This document shows positions 1 through 6,465 of a stretch of 6,620 nucleotides of DNA, one piece after another (the first letter of the stretch is position 1; the number at the start of each line of letters is the position of its first letter). This stretch comes from Acidobacteriota bacterium (GTDB lineage Bacteria > Acidobacteriota > Terriglobia > Terriglobales > Acidobacteriaceae). The notes under the pieces were generated by a model that had not been told where the DNA came from, did no database searches, and was given only the letters and a program-made list of their open reading frames with translations. The position numbers and the translations under genes are program-made. The stretch lies in the NCBI GenBank assembly GCA_019510535.1, contig JAEKKE010000371.1, positions 1 to 6,620 on the forward strand, in the 5' to 3' direction.

Positions 1-39
1 TTTGTTGGGGCCGGACGGCCGACCACCATCACACAGTTT

Positions 40-786
40 TCAGTGGGAGTGAAAAAGCCTGTGGTTGACGTCTGGCCAGAACTCCTTGATTAAATCGCTC
101 ACGCCATCCAGGGCGACCGAAGTAACCCAGTGTTGGCCGGTCTTGGTCCAGGTCCGTTCCCGGCTGGGATAATACAGATCGGCGATTCCCGCCGCGGCGC
201 CATTGCCGACCACCTCTCCAAAATTAAAGCTGCGGTGGTCGCTATCGGTACGTGTCACAACCAGCCGTGAGAGGGAATAACCTGTGCGCTTTACCAGCCC
301 ACCATGTCCCAGGGTGTAGTAACGCGGGTCCTGCCGCGCAATCGCCGGGACCACCGCCTCTGACATTAGGTTGCCGCCTACATTATCGGCAAAGCTATGC
401 CAGTAGTAGCGTCCGTACCCTGCAGCGCCCTGGTGAAACTCCGGATAGGAGTTCTGCGCGAACCCAACCCCAGCCATAATGCCGACATAGGCGAATGCCG
501 AATAGTCGAAGCTATCCTGTGCCATCAGCTTGAACTTCTCCTGCGGCGAGAGCGCCGGCAGGACCTGATCCGCCGATACCGAGCGGAAGTTGGGCAAAAC
601 ACCGAGAATCCGTTTGGTTTGCTGACCGTTATCAGGATGGACCATTGCCTGCTGTTGCGGCTGGGGAGAATCCGGAAGCGAAGAAGAAGCCGCTTCCTCT
701 GCATATATCGCCGGTGAAAGGACTAGACCGCCCGCAAGCACAAGGGAACCGACGAATCGCGTACAACGCGCGAAGGTTGTTTTCAA
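40..786 (-). CDS. Secreted/envelope protein of unknown function
   Basis: Function is not recognised. Read from the TTG at 786 the product is 248 residues. It opens with a signal peptide (Lys2, Arg7 and Arg10, a hydrophobic core at about 11-27, and AIYA before Glu30 as a signal peptidase I site). A Ser/Pro/Gln-rich linker follows (about 33-56). The C-terminal part is rich in Gly, Tyr and Trp, with hydrophobic Gly-rich stretches at about 97-110 (FAYVGIMAGVGFA) and near GNGAAAGIADLYYP, and ends with KEFWPDVNHRLFH. I recall similar proteins recurring in Acidobacteriaceae genomes without an assigned function. The two Gly/Ala segments could be membrane-inserting, but no beta-barrel or enzyme motif is evident. 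The 786 start is preferred over an in-frame TTG at 805-807, because AGAGGAA lies 7 nt before it and the upstream TTG directly abuts a hairpin. The gene diverges from the S9 peptidase gene and could share its control region. Confidence 0.8.
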   Translation of the reverse strand: MKTTFARCTRFVGSLVLAGGLVLSPAIYAEEAASSSLPDSPQPQQQAMVHPDNGQQTKRILGVLPNFRSVSADQVLPALSPQEKFKLMAQDSFDYSAFAYVGIMAGVGFAQNSYPEFHQGAAGYGRYYWHSFADNVGGNLMSEAVVPAIARQDPRYYTLGHGGLVKRTGYSLSRLVVTRTDSDHRSFNFGEVVGNGAAAGIADLYYPSRERTWTKTGQHWVTSVALDGVSDLIKEFWPDVNHRLFHSH

Positions 787-793
787 AAAGGAG

Positions 794-800
794 TTCCTCT
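794..800 (-). promoter_or_regulatory. Shine-Dalgarno site deciding a TTG start
   Basis: On the minus strand AGAGGAA ends 7 nt before the TTG at 786-784. It lies inside the longer open frame that begins at TTG 807, which has no comparable site upstream. This supports initiation at 786, giving an MKTTFARC N-terminus with a compact signal-peptide n-region. Confidence 0.6.
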
Positions 801-808
801 TTCTCAAG

Positions 809-825
809 AGACGCTGGGAGCGTCT
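809..825 (-). promoter_or_regulatory. Leader hairpin upstream of the secreted-protein gene
   Basis: AGACGCT (809-815) and AGCGTCT (819-825) form a perfect 7-bp stem around a 3-nt loop. In the minus-strand transcript it would sit in the 5' leader, 8 nt before the AGAGGAA ribosome-binding site, without covering it. It could stabilise the mRNA or affect translation. It has no T-tract on either strand, so it does not look like an intrinsic terminator. Confidence 0.4.
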
Positions 826-836
826 AACTGATTCTC

Positions 837-850
837 TTCCATAAACGGAA
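837..850. promoter_or_regulatory. Imperfect inverted repeat in the divergent spacer
   Basis: TTCC (837-840) and GGAA (847-850) flank a 6-bp centre, and 10 of the 14 positions are symmetric. It lies between the divergent starts, about 50 bp from each, where a shared operator could be. It is short enough to be chance and I cannot name a regulator. If translation began at 852 instead of 897, it would sit directly before that start codon. Confidence 0.15.
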
Positions 851-896
851 TATGAACCATTTCCACTCGCGGTTCCCAGCCACTATTCTGAGACGT

Positions 897-2963
897 ATGC
901 GTACGATCGCCGCCGCTATCCTGTTCTCCGCCGCACTTCTGCCGGCGCAGCAGAGCTCTCGTATCCCGGAACTGCTTGCAGACCTCGCTCGGGTCCGGAC
1001 GCCTTCAGCCTCCATGATCTCCCCCGATGGTAACTATGTTGCATGGGTGGCGCCGGGCACGGCCGGTGATCAGCTGCACCTCTCCGCCTCCAATGGCGGA
1101 GGAGAAGACCGTATTCTCTCGCCCGGCGGTAATGAACTGAAACCCGCCTGCACCAGCAAGAGCCCAACCTGGGGTCCGGACTCGAAGACGCTGGCCTTTC
1201 TCTCTAACTGTTCCCCCGACGGTAAACGCCAGAAGCAGTGGGAGCTCTACCTCTGGACTGCGTCCGACAACCGATTCCAGCAGCTCACGAGCTTAAAGGG
1301 AGCGCTTGCCAAACCGGCTTTCTCTCCCGACGGGCACTCCATCGCCTTTCTTTTTGTCGAGAACGCCACGCGCACTGCGGGAGCCACCTCAGCCATGAAA
1401 CCGCCAGCCGGCGTGATCGGCGAAGATGGCATCGAGATCCAGCGGATCGAGAAGGTTGATCTTGTCGACCGCAGCCTGCAGTACGCCGTCACACCTGCCA
1501 ATCTGCATGTCTATGAGTTCTCCTGGTCCGCCGATTCGCAGAACATCGCCTTTATCGCGGCCAATCCTCCGGGAGAAAACAACTGGTGGGTTGCCAAGCT
1601 CTATAACCTGTCTCTCAAAAAGGCGGGAGAAGCCTGCGATGGGCTGGGATGCAGAGCCTACTACACTCCTCCTTCGGTCGTCGTCGACCCTCAAAAGGCT
1701 CCGGGACCGCTCCATGGACTCCAGATCGCAGTTCCCCGCTTCTCACCCGACGGTAAGACGATCGCCTTTATCGGCGGCTTGATGTCTGACGAAGGTTCGA
1801 ACGGCGGCGATGTCTACCTCGTTCCCTCAACGGGTGGAGACGCCCGCAACATCACAGAAGGGCGCAAATCGACTCCCTCCTGGATCGACTGGGCTGACAA
1901 CACCCACCTCGTGGTGAGCGAACACCAGCGCGGACAGGCTCATCTTGGCATTCTCTCCACCTCCGGCTCGGACATGCCGATCTATCACCTCACGCTGCCG
2001 GAATCGATCGGCTCCGGCCAGTCGGCCATGTCGGTCTCTGTCTCCATACCGAGCAAGAAGATGGCGCTCATTCGCCAGTCTTTGAATATGGCTCCGGAGG
2101 TCTGGGCGGGCGAAATGAAGAACCTGAAGCAGATCTCGCACCTCAATGACACATTGAAGCCGCTGAACGGTAAGGCCGAGTCCATCGAGTGGAAGAACGA
2201 GAACTTCGACGTACAGGGCTGGCTGACCCTGCCTGCCAACTACGATCCGGGGAAGAAGTACCCCCTTATTGTTTCGGTCCACGGCGGCCCCTCCTCCGAG
2301 ATCACCTCCCGTTACGGCGGCGAGCCGGCTCTGTTCTCGGCCCTGGGCTACTTTGTCTTCCAACCCAACCCACGTGGTTCCTATGGCCAGGGAGAGTCAT
2401 TCACCCAGGCCAACCGCAAGGACTTCGGATATGGCGATCTGCGCGACATCCTGGCAGGCCTTGATACCGTCGAAAAGCGATTTCCCGTCGACACGGATCG
2501 CGTCGGTGTTATGGGATGGAGCTATGGCGGATTCATGACCATGTTCTCCATCACCCAGACCAATCGCTTCAAGGCAGCAGTCTCCGGGGCCGGCATCTCC
2601 AACTGGCAGAGCTACTATGGCGAAAACTCCATCGACCAGTGGATGATTCCCTTCTTTGGATCGTCGGTCTATGACGATCCGTCGGTGTATGCCAAATCTT
2701 CGGCGATCAACTACATCAAGAATGTAAAGACACCGACCCTGATCATCGTGGGCGACTCCGACGGGGAGTGCCCCATGCCCCAGTCATTTGAGATGTGGCA
2801 CGCGTTGCGCGACCTCGGGGTGACCACGCAACTCATCGTCTACCCCGGAGAAGGTCATCATTTCGCCGATGCGGGGCATAATACCGACCGGCTGGAGCGG
2901 ACTCTGCGCTGGTTTGAAGAAAAGATGCCCGCAAAAACTGATTCGAGCGGCGCGATGCAATAG
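897..2963 (+). CDS. Secreted S9-family prolyl oligopeptidase-type serine peptidase
   Basis: This is an alpha/beta-hydrolase peptidase of the S9 clan, related to acylaminoacyl peptidase and dipeptidyl peptidase IV, and probably trims peptides in the periplasm or outside the cell. Read from ATG 897 it has 688 residues. A signal peptide covers about 1-17 (MRTIAAAILFSAALLPA, cleavage before QQ). The N-terminal half is a beta-propeller with PD40/TolB-like repeats near residues 41 (SPDGNYVAWV), 93, 142 (FSPDGHSIAFLF), 211 and 282 (FSPDGKTIAFIGG). The C-terminal hydrolase shows HGGP at 462, NPRGSYGQG near 491, and the nucleophile elbow GWSYGG with Ser542. Asp622 (GDSDGEC) and His654 (GEGHHF) complete the triad. 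Length and domain order are normal for the family. An in-frame ATG at 852 would add 15 residues. I prefer 897 because it gives a compact signal peptide and has GAG four bases upstream, but neither start has a strong SD site. The exact substrate cannot be read from the sequence. Confidence 0.93.
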   Translation: MRTIAAAILFSAALLPAQQSSRIPELLADLARVRTPSASMISPDGNYVAWVAPGTAGDQLHLSASNGGGEDRILSPGGNELKPACTSKSPTWGPDSKTLAFLSNCSPDGKRQKQWELYLWTASDNRFQQLTSLKGALAKPAFSPDGHSIAFLFVENATRTAGATSAMKPPAGVIGEDGIEIQRIEKVDLVDRSLQYAVTPANLHVYEFSWSADSQNIAFIAANPPGENNWWVAKLYNLSLKKAGEACDGLGCRAYYTPPSVVVDPQKAPGPLHGLQIAVPRFSPDGKTIAFIGGLMSDEGSNGGDVYLVPSTGGDARNITEGRKSTPSWIDWADNTHLVVSEHQRGQAHLGILSTSGSDMPIYHLTLPESIGSGQSAMSVSVSIPSKKMALIRQSLNMAPEVWAGEMKNLKQISHLNDTLKPLNGKAESIEWKNENFDVQGWLTLPANYDPGKKYPLIVSVHGGPSSEITSRYGGEPALFSALGYFVFQPNPRGSYGQGESFTQANRKDFGYGDLRDILAGLDTVEKRFPVDTDRVGVMGWSYGGFMTMFSITQTNRFKAAVSGAGISNWQSYYGENSIDQWMIPFFGSSVYDDPSVYAKSSAINYIKNVKTPTLIIVGDSDGECPMPQSFEMWHALRDLGVTTQLIVYPGEGHHFADAGHNTDRLERTLRWFEEKMPAKTDSSGAMQ

Positions 2964-3057
2964 CGAGCAGGCTGAATATCGACACACGGATGTGACGGAT
3001 TGCGACGAATGACTCGTGGTGGCAATGTTTTCAAGAAGAAGACCTGCTGCTTACCAT

Positions 3058-3086
3058 TTGCCGCTCTACCCGTCACCTTTTACACT
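3058..3086 (+). promoter_or_regulatory. Candidate sigma70-type promoter for the lipoprotein gene
   Basis: TTGCCG (3058-3063) and TACACT (3081-3086) are separated by 17 bp and each match the -35 and -10 consensus at 4 of 6 positions. The predicted transcript start, near 3093, leaves a leader of about 65 nt before the ATG at 3158. A near-palindrome centred on GGAATTCC (3095-3102, flanked by CTTA and AAG) lies at that start point and could be an operator. There is no experimental support, and promoter consensus in this group is only assumed to be similar. Confidence 0.35.
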
Positions 3087-3120
3087 GAAGCTTAGGAATT
3101 CCAAGCAATGGCGGTATGGA

Positions 3121-3148
3121 CCGTTCGGCGCAGATTCCTGCCGAACGG
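3121..3148 (+). promoter_or_regulatory. Leader hairpin touching the lipoprotein gene's SD site
   Basis: CCGTTCGGC (3121-3129) and GCCGAACGG (3140-3148) form a perfect 9-bp, mostly G-C stem with a 10-nt loop. The 3' arm shares its last two bases with the GGGGAGG Shine-Dalgarno site (3147-3153), and the start codon is 9 nt beyond the stem. It could limit ribosome access or protect the mRNA. No T-tract follows, so it is not a convincing terminator for the peptidase gene upstream. Confidence 0.45.
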
Positions 3149-3153
3149 GGAGG
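3147..3153 (+). promoter_or_regulatory. Strong Shine-Dalgarno site of the lipoprotein gene
   Basis: GGGGAGG ends 4 nt before the ATG at 3158, a slightly short spacing. Together with the immediately following lipoprotein signal peptide it fixes the start. Its first two bases are paired in the adjacent hairpin. Confidence 0.65.
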
Positions 3154-3157
3154 TTGA

Positions 3158-5407
3158 ATGCGGCGGTTTGTTCTTCTTGCTTTTCTGGTGATGTTCTTTA
3201 TTCCTGTCAGCGTCTCGATCACGGGATGCTCGCGCAATAAGAGCAGTGCCGTCTACTGTAACGGCGGCGATTCCGGTATGTTGACCGGCCAGATCACCAC
3301 CATTAACCTTGAGCCCCGCCTGACCGGCGTATCGCTGTCCAGTGGACAGATGGGCAGCGTTGGCACCGCCAGCGCCACTGATTGCAAGGGCAACAGTGTC
3401 AGCGTCAGCAACTTCACGTACGCCAGCTCGGATACGACCCACACGTTGGTCGACGTGAATCCGGCCACCGGACGCCTCTGCGCCGGAAGCTGGAATCGCA
3501 ACAGCGCCGGTGGTATTGCGGATTACACCTACTGCAACAGCACCAGCCTCACCGGAACCGCGACCGTCACCGCAAGCGCCGGTGGCGCGACTAGTAATTC
3601 GGTTACTGTTTATGTGCATCCCATCATCGGCAGTGTTGCCCTGACGGGAGCATCGCAGACGGATTGCGTATCCCAAGGGAAAGCGATCACCCTCGCGGCT
3701 GATGCATTTGACACGTCTGGCAATGCGATCAGCTCGAACATCGTCGGCAAATTTACCTTCGCGGCACAGACTTCCGGCATCGTCACCATTGATGAAAATG
3801 GCGTAGCAACCGCCGCTCAGCCTGGATCGACTCTCATTACGGCCAGCATCTCAAATGCGACCTCGACGGCGGGCTACTTCTCCACCTGCCCGCCGACCAG
3901 CATTGCCCTGAACATTCCGGGCAGCAGTTCCAAGAGCGTCAATGTCAACCCGAACACCACCCAGCCGATCACGGCAACGGTGCTCGACAAGAACAACACG
4001 ACGCTCACCAATCTGACGCTGACCTACGTCTCCACGACACCTCGCACCATTCCGGCGGCCACCGGTTCCGTTACCCCAACATTCCCCGGCGCTGCGGCAA
4101 TTACGGCATTCTGCTTACCGCCGACGTGTAATCCCTCCCCGACGGACCGCGTGGGCCTCTTCGGCAATGGAAAGCCGGTCGCGTCGAATAACATCAGCGT
4201 CACCACAACCGGTCTGAGCAGCAACTATCTCTACCTGGCCAGCACGCAGTCGCAGTACGTCACGCAGATCGACATGACGACCGGTAACCTCGGCGCCACT
4301 CTTCGTCTGCCGTACGTGCCGAACTCGATGCAGCTCTCGACCGATGGAGCGGCCCTATACCTGGGCACCAGCAACGAGATCATTACGCTGAATGCGACCT
4401 CGAACGCCATCACCAAGGAAGACACCTCCATCTCCGGCCGAGTCATCTCGGTCTCGCCGGACTCAGGTACGGTTGTCATCACCGACCCGAGCCGTAAGCT
4501 CATCTACCTGTACACTTCGGCGGGTGTGGTGGCCTCTACCTATGGCGGTGTAGCGACCCGTGCTGCCTGGTCGACCGACAGCACAACCGTATACATCACG
4601 ACGGCGGATAACCAGCTCATCACCTATTCCACGCCTGCCGGCTGGCACGTTATCGACAACTCCGGTCTCACGGCCGTAAACGATGTTGCTGTTACCGTAC
4701 CGTCGGTTGGCGCTTACTTCGCCGGCTCGACAGCCACTGTCGGCCACACGTACTGCCACAAGACCACCTACTCCGGCACCTCCGTAAGCTCCATCGAGTA
4801 CTTCCCCATCGCGGGAGGCACGGCAAGCACGGTCGCAGCTCCTCTGGATCGCATCGCCGCGACGAACGATGGCGCTCATATCCTTGGCGCACGGATGCTC
4901 GCCGGTGTCCCCCAGATCACCGACATCGGTGTCTCCATGCCGATCGGAGGCTCGACGCAAGGAGGAGCCTGCCCCACGGCCAGTGGTGCTGTTCCCAACT
5001 TCACGCAGAACAGCCTGAACACCTATGCCACGACCGCCAGCGGAACGGCGGTTACAAGCATCGTTCCGGCCTCAAATTCAACGGTCGCTTTTTTGACCTA
5101 CTCTGCGGGGGCAACGGCATCTCCCGTAGTCCCGGCCTACTTCCCTTCGACGGGCACGGTCTCCAACATTGCTCTGGCAACCACCTCCGGCAAATCGGCA
5201 CCCACCGCCCCGGTAAGTGGTGTGTTCAGCGCGGATGACGCAACCTTCTTCGTCAGCACGGCAGGCGACAACCAGGTCCACCTCCTTACCAAGGGAACGA
5301 CGGCTTACAGCGATACCCGTCAGCTCGATCCCAAGCTTCCGGCCTTCAGCGGCAGCGGGTACTCCGTGCCTGACCTGATCGCTGCCAAGCCGCGTACCTT
5401 CCAATAA
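3158..5407 (+). CDS. Large lipoprotein: Ig-like repeats plus YVTN-type beta-propeller
   Basis: The product is a 749-residue predicted lipoprotein, probably anchored in the outer membrane. The N-terminus has Arg2-Arg3, a hydrophobic core (about 4-20) and a lipobox ITGC with Cys24 as the lipidated residue. Residues of about 50-350 hold two or three bacterial Ig-like (BIG2-like) modules, with breaks near 153 (HPIIGSVAL) and 245 (CPPTSIAL). Signatures include ASATDCKGNSV with a following ASSD, and GIVTIDENGVATAAQPGS. From about 355 to the end there are repeated beta-propeller blades (YLYLAST, ALYLGTSNEIITL, VYITTADNQLITYS, TFFVSTAGDNQVHLL) of the YVTN/surface-layer type. It is rich in Thr, Ser and Ala, and has about ten further Cys residues that may form disulfides after export. 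No catalytic motif is visible, so a structural, adhesive or binding role is the likeliest inference. It is monocistronic, with its own probable promoter and terminator. Confidence 0.85.
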   Translation: MRRFVLLAFLVMFFIPVSVSITGCSRNKSSAVYCNGGDSGMLTGQITTINLEPRLTGVSLSSGQMGSVGTASATDCKGNSVSVSNFTYASSDTTHTLVDVNPATGRLCAGSWNRNSAGGIADYTYCNSTSLTGTATVTASAGGATSNSVTVYVHPIIGSVALTGASQTDCVSQGKAITLAADAFDTSGNAISSNIVGKFTFAAQTSGIVTIDENGVATAAQPGSTLITASISNATSTAGYFSTCPPTSIALNIPGSSSKSVNVNPNTTQPITATVLDKNNTTLTNLTLTYVSTTPRTIPAATGSVTPTFPGAAAITAFCLPPTCNPSPTDRVGLFGNGKPVASNNISVTTTGLSSNYLYLASTQSQYVTQIDMTTGNLGATLRLPYVPNSMQLSTDGAALYLGTSNEIITLNATSNAITKEDTSISGRVISVSPDSGTVVITDPSRKLIYLYTSAGVVASTYGGVATRAAWSTDSTTVYITTADNQLITYSTPAGWHVIDNSGLTAVNDVAVTVPSVGAYFAGSTATVGHTYCHKTTYSGTSVSSIEYFPIAGGTASTVAAPLDRIAATNDGAHILGARMLAGVPQITDIGVSMPIGGSTQGGACPTASGAVPNFTQNSLNTYATTASGTAVTSIVPASNSTVAFLTYSAGATASPVVPAYFPSTGTVSNIALATTSGKSAPTAPVSGVFSADDATFFVSTAGDNQVHLLTKGTTAYSDTRQLDPKLPAFSGSGYSVPDLIAAKPRTFQ

Positions 5408-5426
5408 CCAGGAACATGCTCCAAAG

Positions 5427-5461
5427 AGAAACGCCCGGAAGGTTCCGGGCGTTTCTTATTT
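5427..5461. terminator. Bidirectional intrinsic terminator between convergent genes
   Basis: A 14-bp perfect inverted repeat (5427-5440 with 5443-5456; arms AGAAACGCCCGGAA and TTCCGGGCGTTTCT) has a 2-nt centre, so the real loop is probably AGGT or AAGGTT. A T-rich tail (TTATTT) follows on the plus strand, and TCTCTTT follows on the minus strand. It lies 19 bp after the lipoprotein stop and about 34 bp beyond the nusB stop, as expected for a terminator serving both converging transcripts. Confidence 0.88.
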
Positions 5462-5494
5462 GCGATTGATTTCGAATACCGCTGAGCTGCTTCT

Positions 5495-5929
5495 TTACTG
5501 CAACCGCTTCTCCAGAACTTCTTTTGCGATCGCGTCCAGCACTCCGTTCAGAAAGTTGATGCTCTCCGGGGCCGAGTACTTGCGTCCGATCTCGAGTGCC
5601 TCGTTGATGATGATCGGCGCGGGCGTTGCGCGAAAGGCTAACAGCTCACCGGTAGCCATCCGCAGAAGGTTGCGATCGACGACGGCCATGCGTTCCAGCT
5701 TCCAGCGTTCTGAGTGACCTTCGATCAGCTTGTCGATCTCGTCCTGCCGTTCCGTAGCAACACGAAAGAGATCTTCGGCGAATCCACGGGCTTCCTCATC
5801 GACTTCCTTCTCTTCCCGTGAGCTCCAGAAGACCTTGCGTACTTGTTCCGGCGTCTGCTTTCCCAGGTCACTCTGGTAGAGCATCTGCATCGCCATCTCG
5901 CGGCCTTTACGACGTGTTCCTGCTGCCAT
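5495..5929 (-). CDS. nusB: Transcription antitermination protein NusB
   Basis: NusB pairs with NusE (ribosomal protein S10) and binds boxA RNA, helping RNA polymerase through rRNA operons. The product has 144 residues, a normal length. The N-terminus carries the basic, boxA-binding helix (RRKGREMAMQMLYQSD, about 6-21). The C-terminal half has the family signature: WKLERMAVVDRNLLRMATGE, then TPAPIIINEALEIGRKYS, then FLNGVLDAIAKE. The start ATG (5929-5927) overlaps the ribH stop in TGATG, so the two are probably translated in a coupled way. AAGGTAGGTG just upstream, inside ribH, could also act as an SD site. Expression should follow the ribH transcript. The ribH-nusB order is common in many bacterial phyla. 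Nothing in this gene looks damaged. Confidence 0.97.
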   Translation of the reverse strand: MAAGTRRKGREMAMQMLYQSDLGKQTPEQVRKVFWSSREEKEVDEEARGFAEDLFRVATERQDEIDKLIEGHSERWKLERMAVVDRNLLRMATGELLAFRATPAPIIINEALEIGRKYSAPESINFLNGVLDAIAKEVLEKRLQ

Positions 5930-6465
5930 CAGGCACCTACCTTCTTACGGATCGACGCCATTTCAATGGCAGCAATCGCTGCTTCAAATCCCTTATTGCC
6001 CGCCTTCACGCCGGCACGGTCCAGAGCCTGCTCCAGTGTCTCGCAGGTCAGCACACCAAAGGCGTGCGGAATCCCGGTCTCCTGCTGGCTCTGGCCGATT
6101 CCCCGCGCCACCTCGTTGTAGATAGCCTCGTAGTGCGCGGTCTCGCCGCGCAGCAGCAGCCCCAGCGTAATGATGCCGTCAAAACGCTTCTGTTCGATGC
6201 CGTCAAAACGCTTCTGTTCCGCGAGCGTACGTGCGGCCGAAGGAATCTCCCAGCATCCCGGCACGCGAACGATCTCGATATCGCTACGGCTAACGCCACT
6301 GCGCAGCAGCCCATCGAGGGAGCCCTGCAGCAGGCGATCGGTAATGACGGCATTCCAGCGAGCCACGACAATGGCGAACTTCATGCCGGTAGCAATCAGG
6401 TCGCCTTCGATAGCAACCGGCTTTCCCTTGACCGGGTCGTCCCACTCCCAGAAACCGATGGTCAT
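5929..6465 (-). CDS. ribH: 6,7-dimethyl-8-ribityllumazine synthase, with an 8-residue internal duplication
   Basis: RibH condenses 5-amino-6-ribitylamino-uracil with 3,4-dihydroxy-2-butanone 4-phosphate, the penultimate step of riboflavin synthesis, usually as a pentamer or 60-mer. Numbered from ATG 6465, the visible family residues are Trp37-Asn38 (ARWNAVIT), VPGCWEIP (68-75), LRGETAH with His111 as the likely catalytic base, Phe136, Arg150 (DRAG) and Lys154 (KAGNKG). All expected active-site positions seem present. At 178 residues it is longer than the usual 150-160, for two reasons. EQKRFDGI occurs twice in tandem (83-90 and 91-98), and about 11 extra residues precede the point where the family normally begins (VKG, residue 12, a GTC codon that cannot start). 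The ATG at 6465 has only a weak GGCGG before it, and the frame stays open upstream. The true start is therefore uncertain: this may be the C-terminal part of a longer fused protein. The gene overlaps nusB by one base. Confidence 0.93.
   Translation of the reverse strand: MTIGFWEWDDPVKGKPVAIEGDLIATGMKFAIVVARWNAVITDRLLQGSLDGLLRSGVSRSDIEIVRVPGCWEIPSAARTLAEQKRFDGIEQKRFDGIITLGLLLRGETAHYEAIYNEVARGIGQSQQETGIPHAFGVLTCETLEQALDRAGVKAGNKGFEAAIAAIEMASIRKKVGA
6172..6219. repeat. Perfect 24-bp tandem duplication inside ribH
   Basis: Positions 6172-6195 and 6196-6219 are identical over 24 bp, and the bases outside differ, so the unit is exactly two copies. It is in frame and duplicates EQKRFDGI (residues 83-90 and 91-98). 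In typical lumazine synthases this segment occurs once, between helix 2 and strand 3. Perfect identity suggests a recent slippage event, or an assembly or sequencing artefact. Confidence 0.95.

Noticed and set aside
8..30. GC-rich GGCC...GGCC repeat after the leftmost gene's stop, as a terminator
   Set aside because: The stem is only about 4 bp and no T-tract follows on the minus strand, so intrinsic termination is not supported.
1827..2363. Minus-strand open frame (178 codons) opposite the S9 peptidase
   Set aside because: The plus-strand frame carries PD40 repeats and the hydrolase fold through this stretch. The antisense product has no domain signature.
2964..3157. Small gene or RNA in the spacer after the peptidase gene
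   Set aside because: Open frames here lack SD sites and run into the neighbouring genes. Apart from the candidate promoter and leader hairpin I saw no RNA-gene structure and no terminator for the peptidase gene.
3092..3676. Long minus-strand open frame (194 codons) opposite the start of the lipoprotein gene
   Set aside because: It is antisense to a gene with a clear signal peptide and SD site. Its Gly/Ala/Arg-rich composition is typical of a shadow frame in GC-rich DNA, and it has no recognisable motif.
4463..4960. Minus-strand open frame (165 codons) opposite the propeller region
   Set aside because: It is an Arg/Gly/Asp-rich shadow with no motif or SD site, and the sense strand encodes regular propeller blades.
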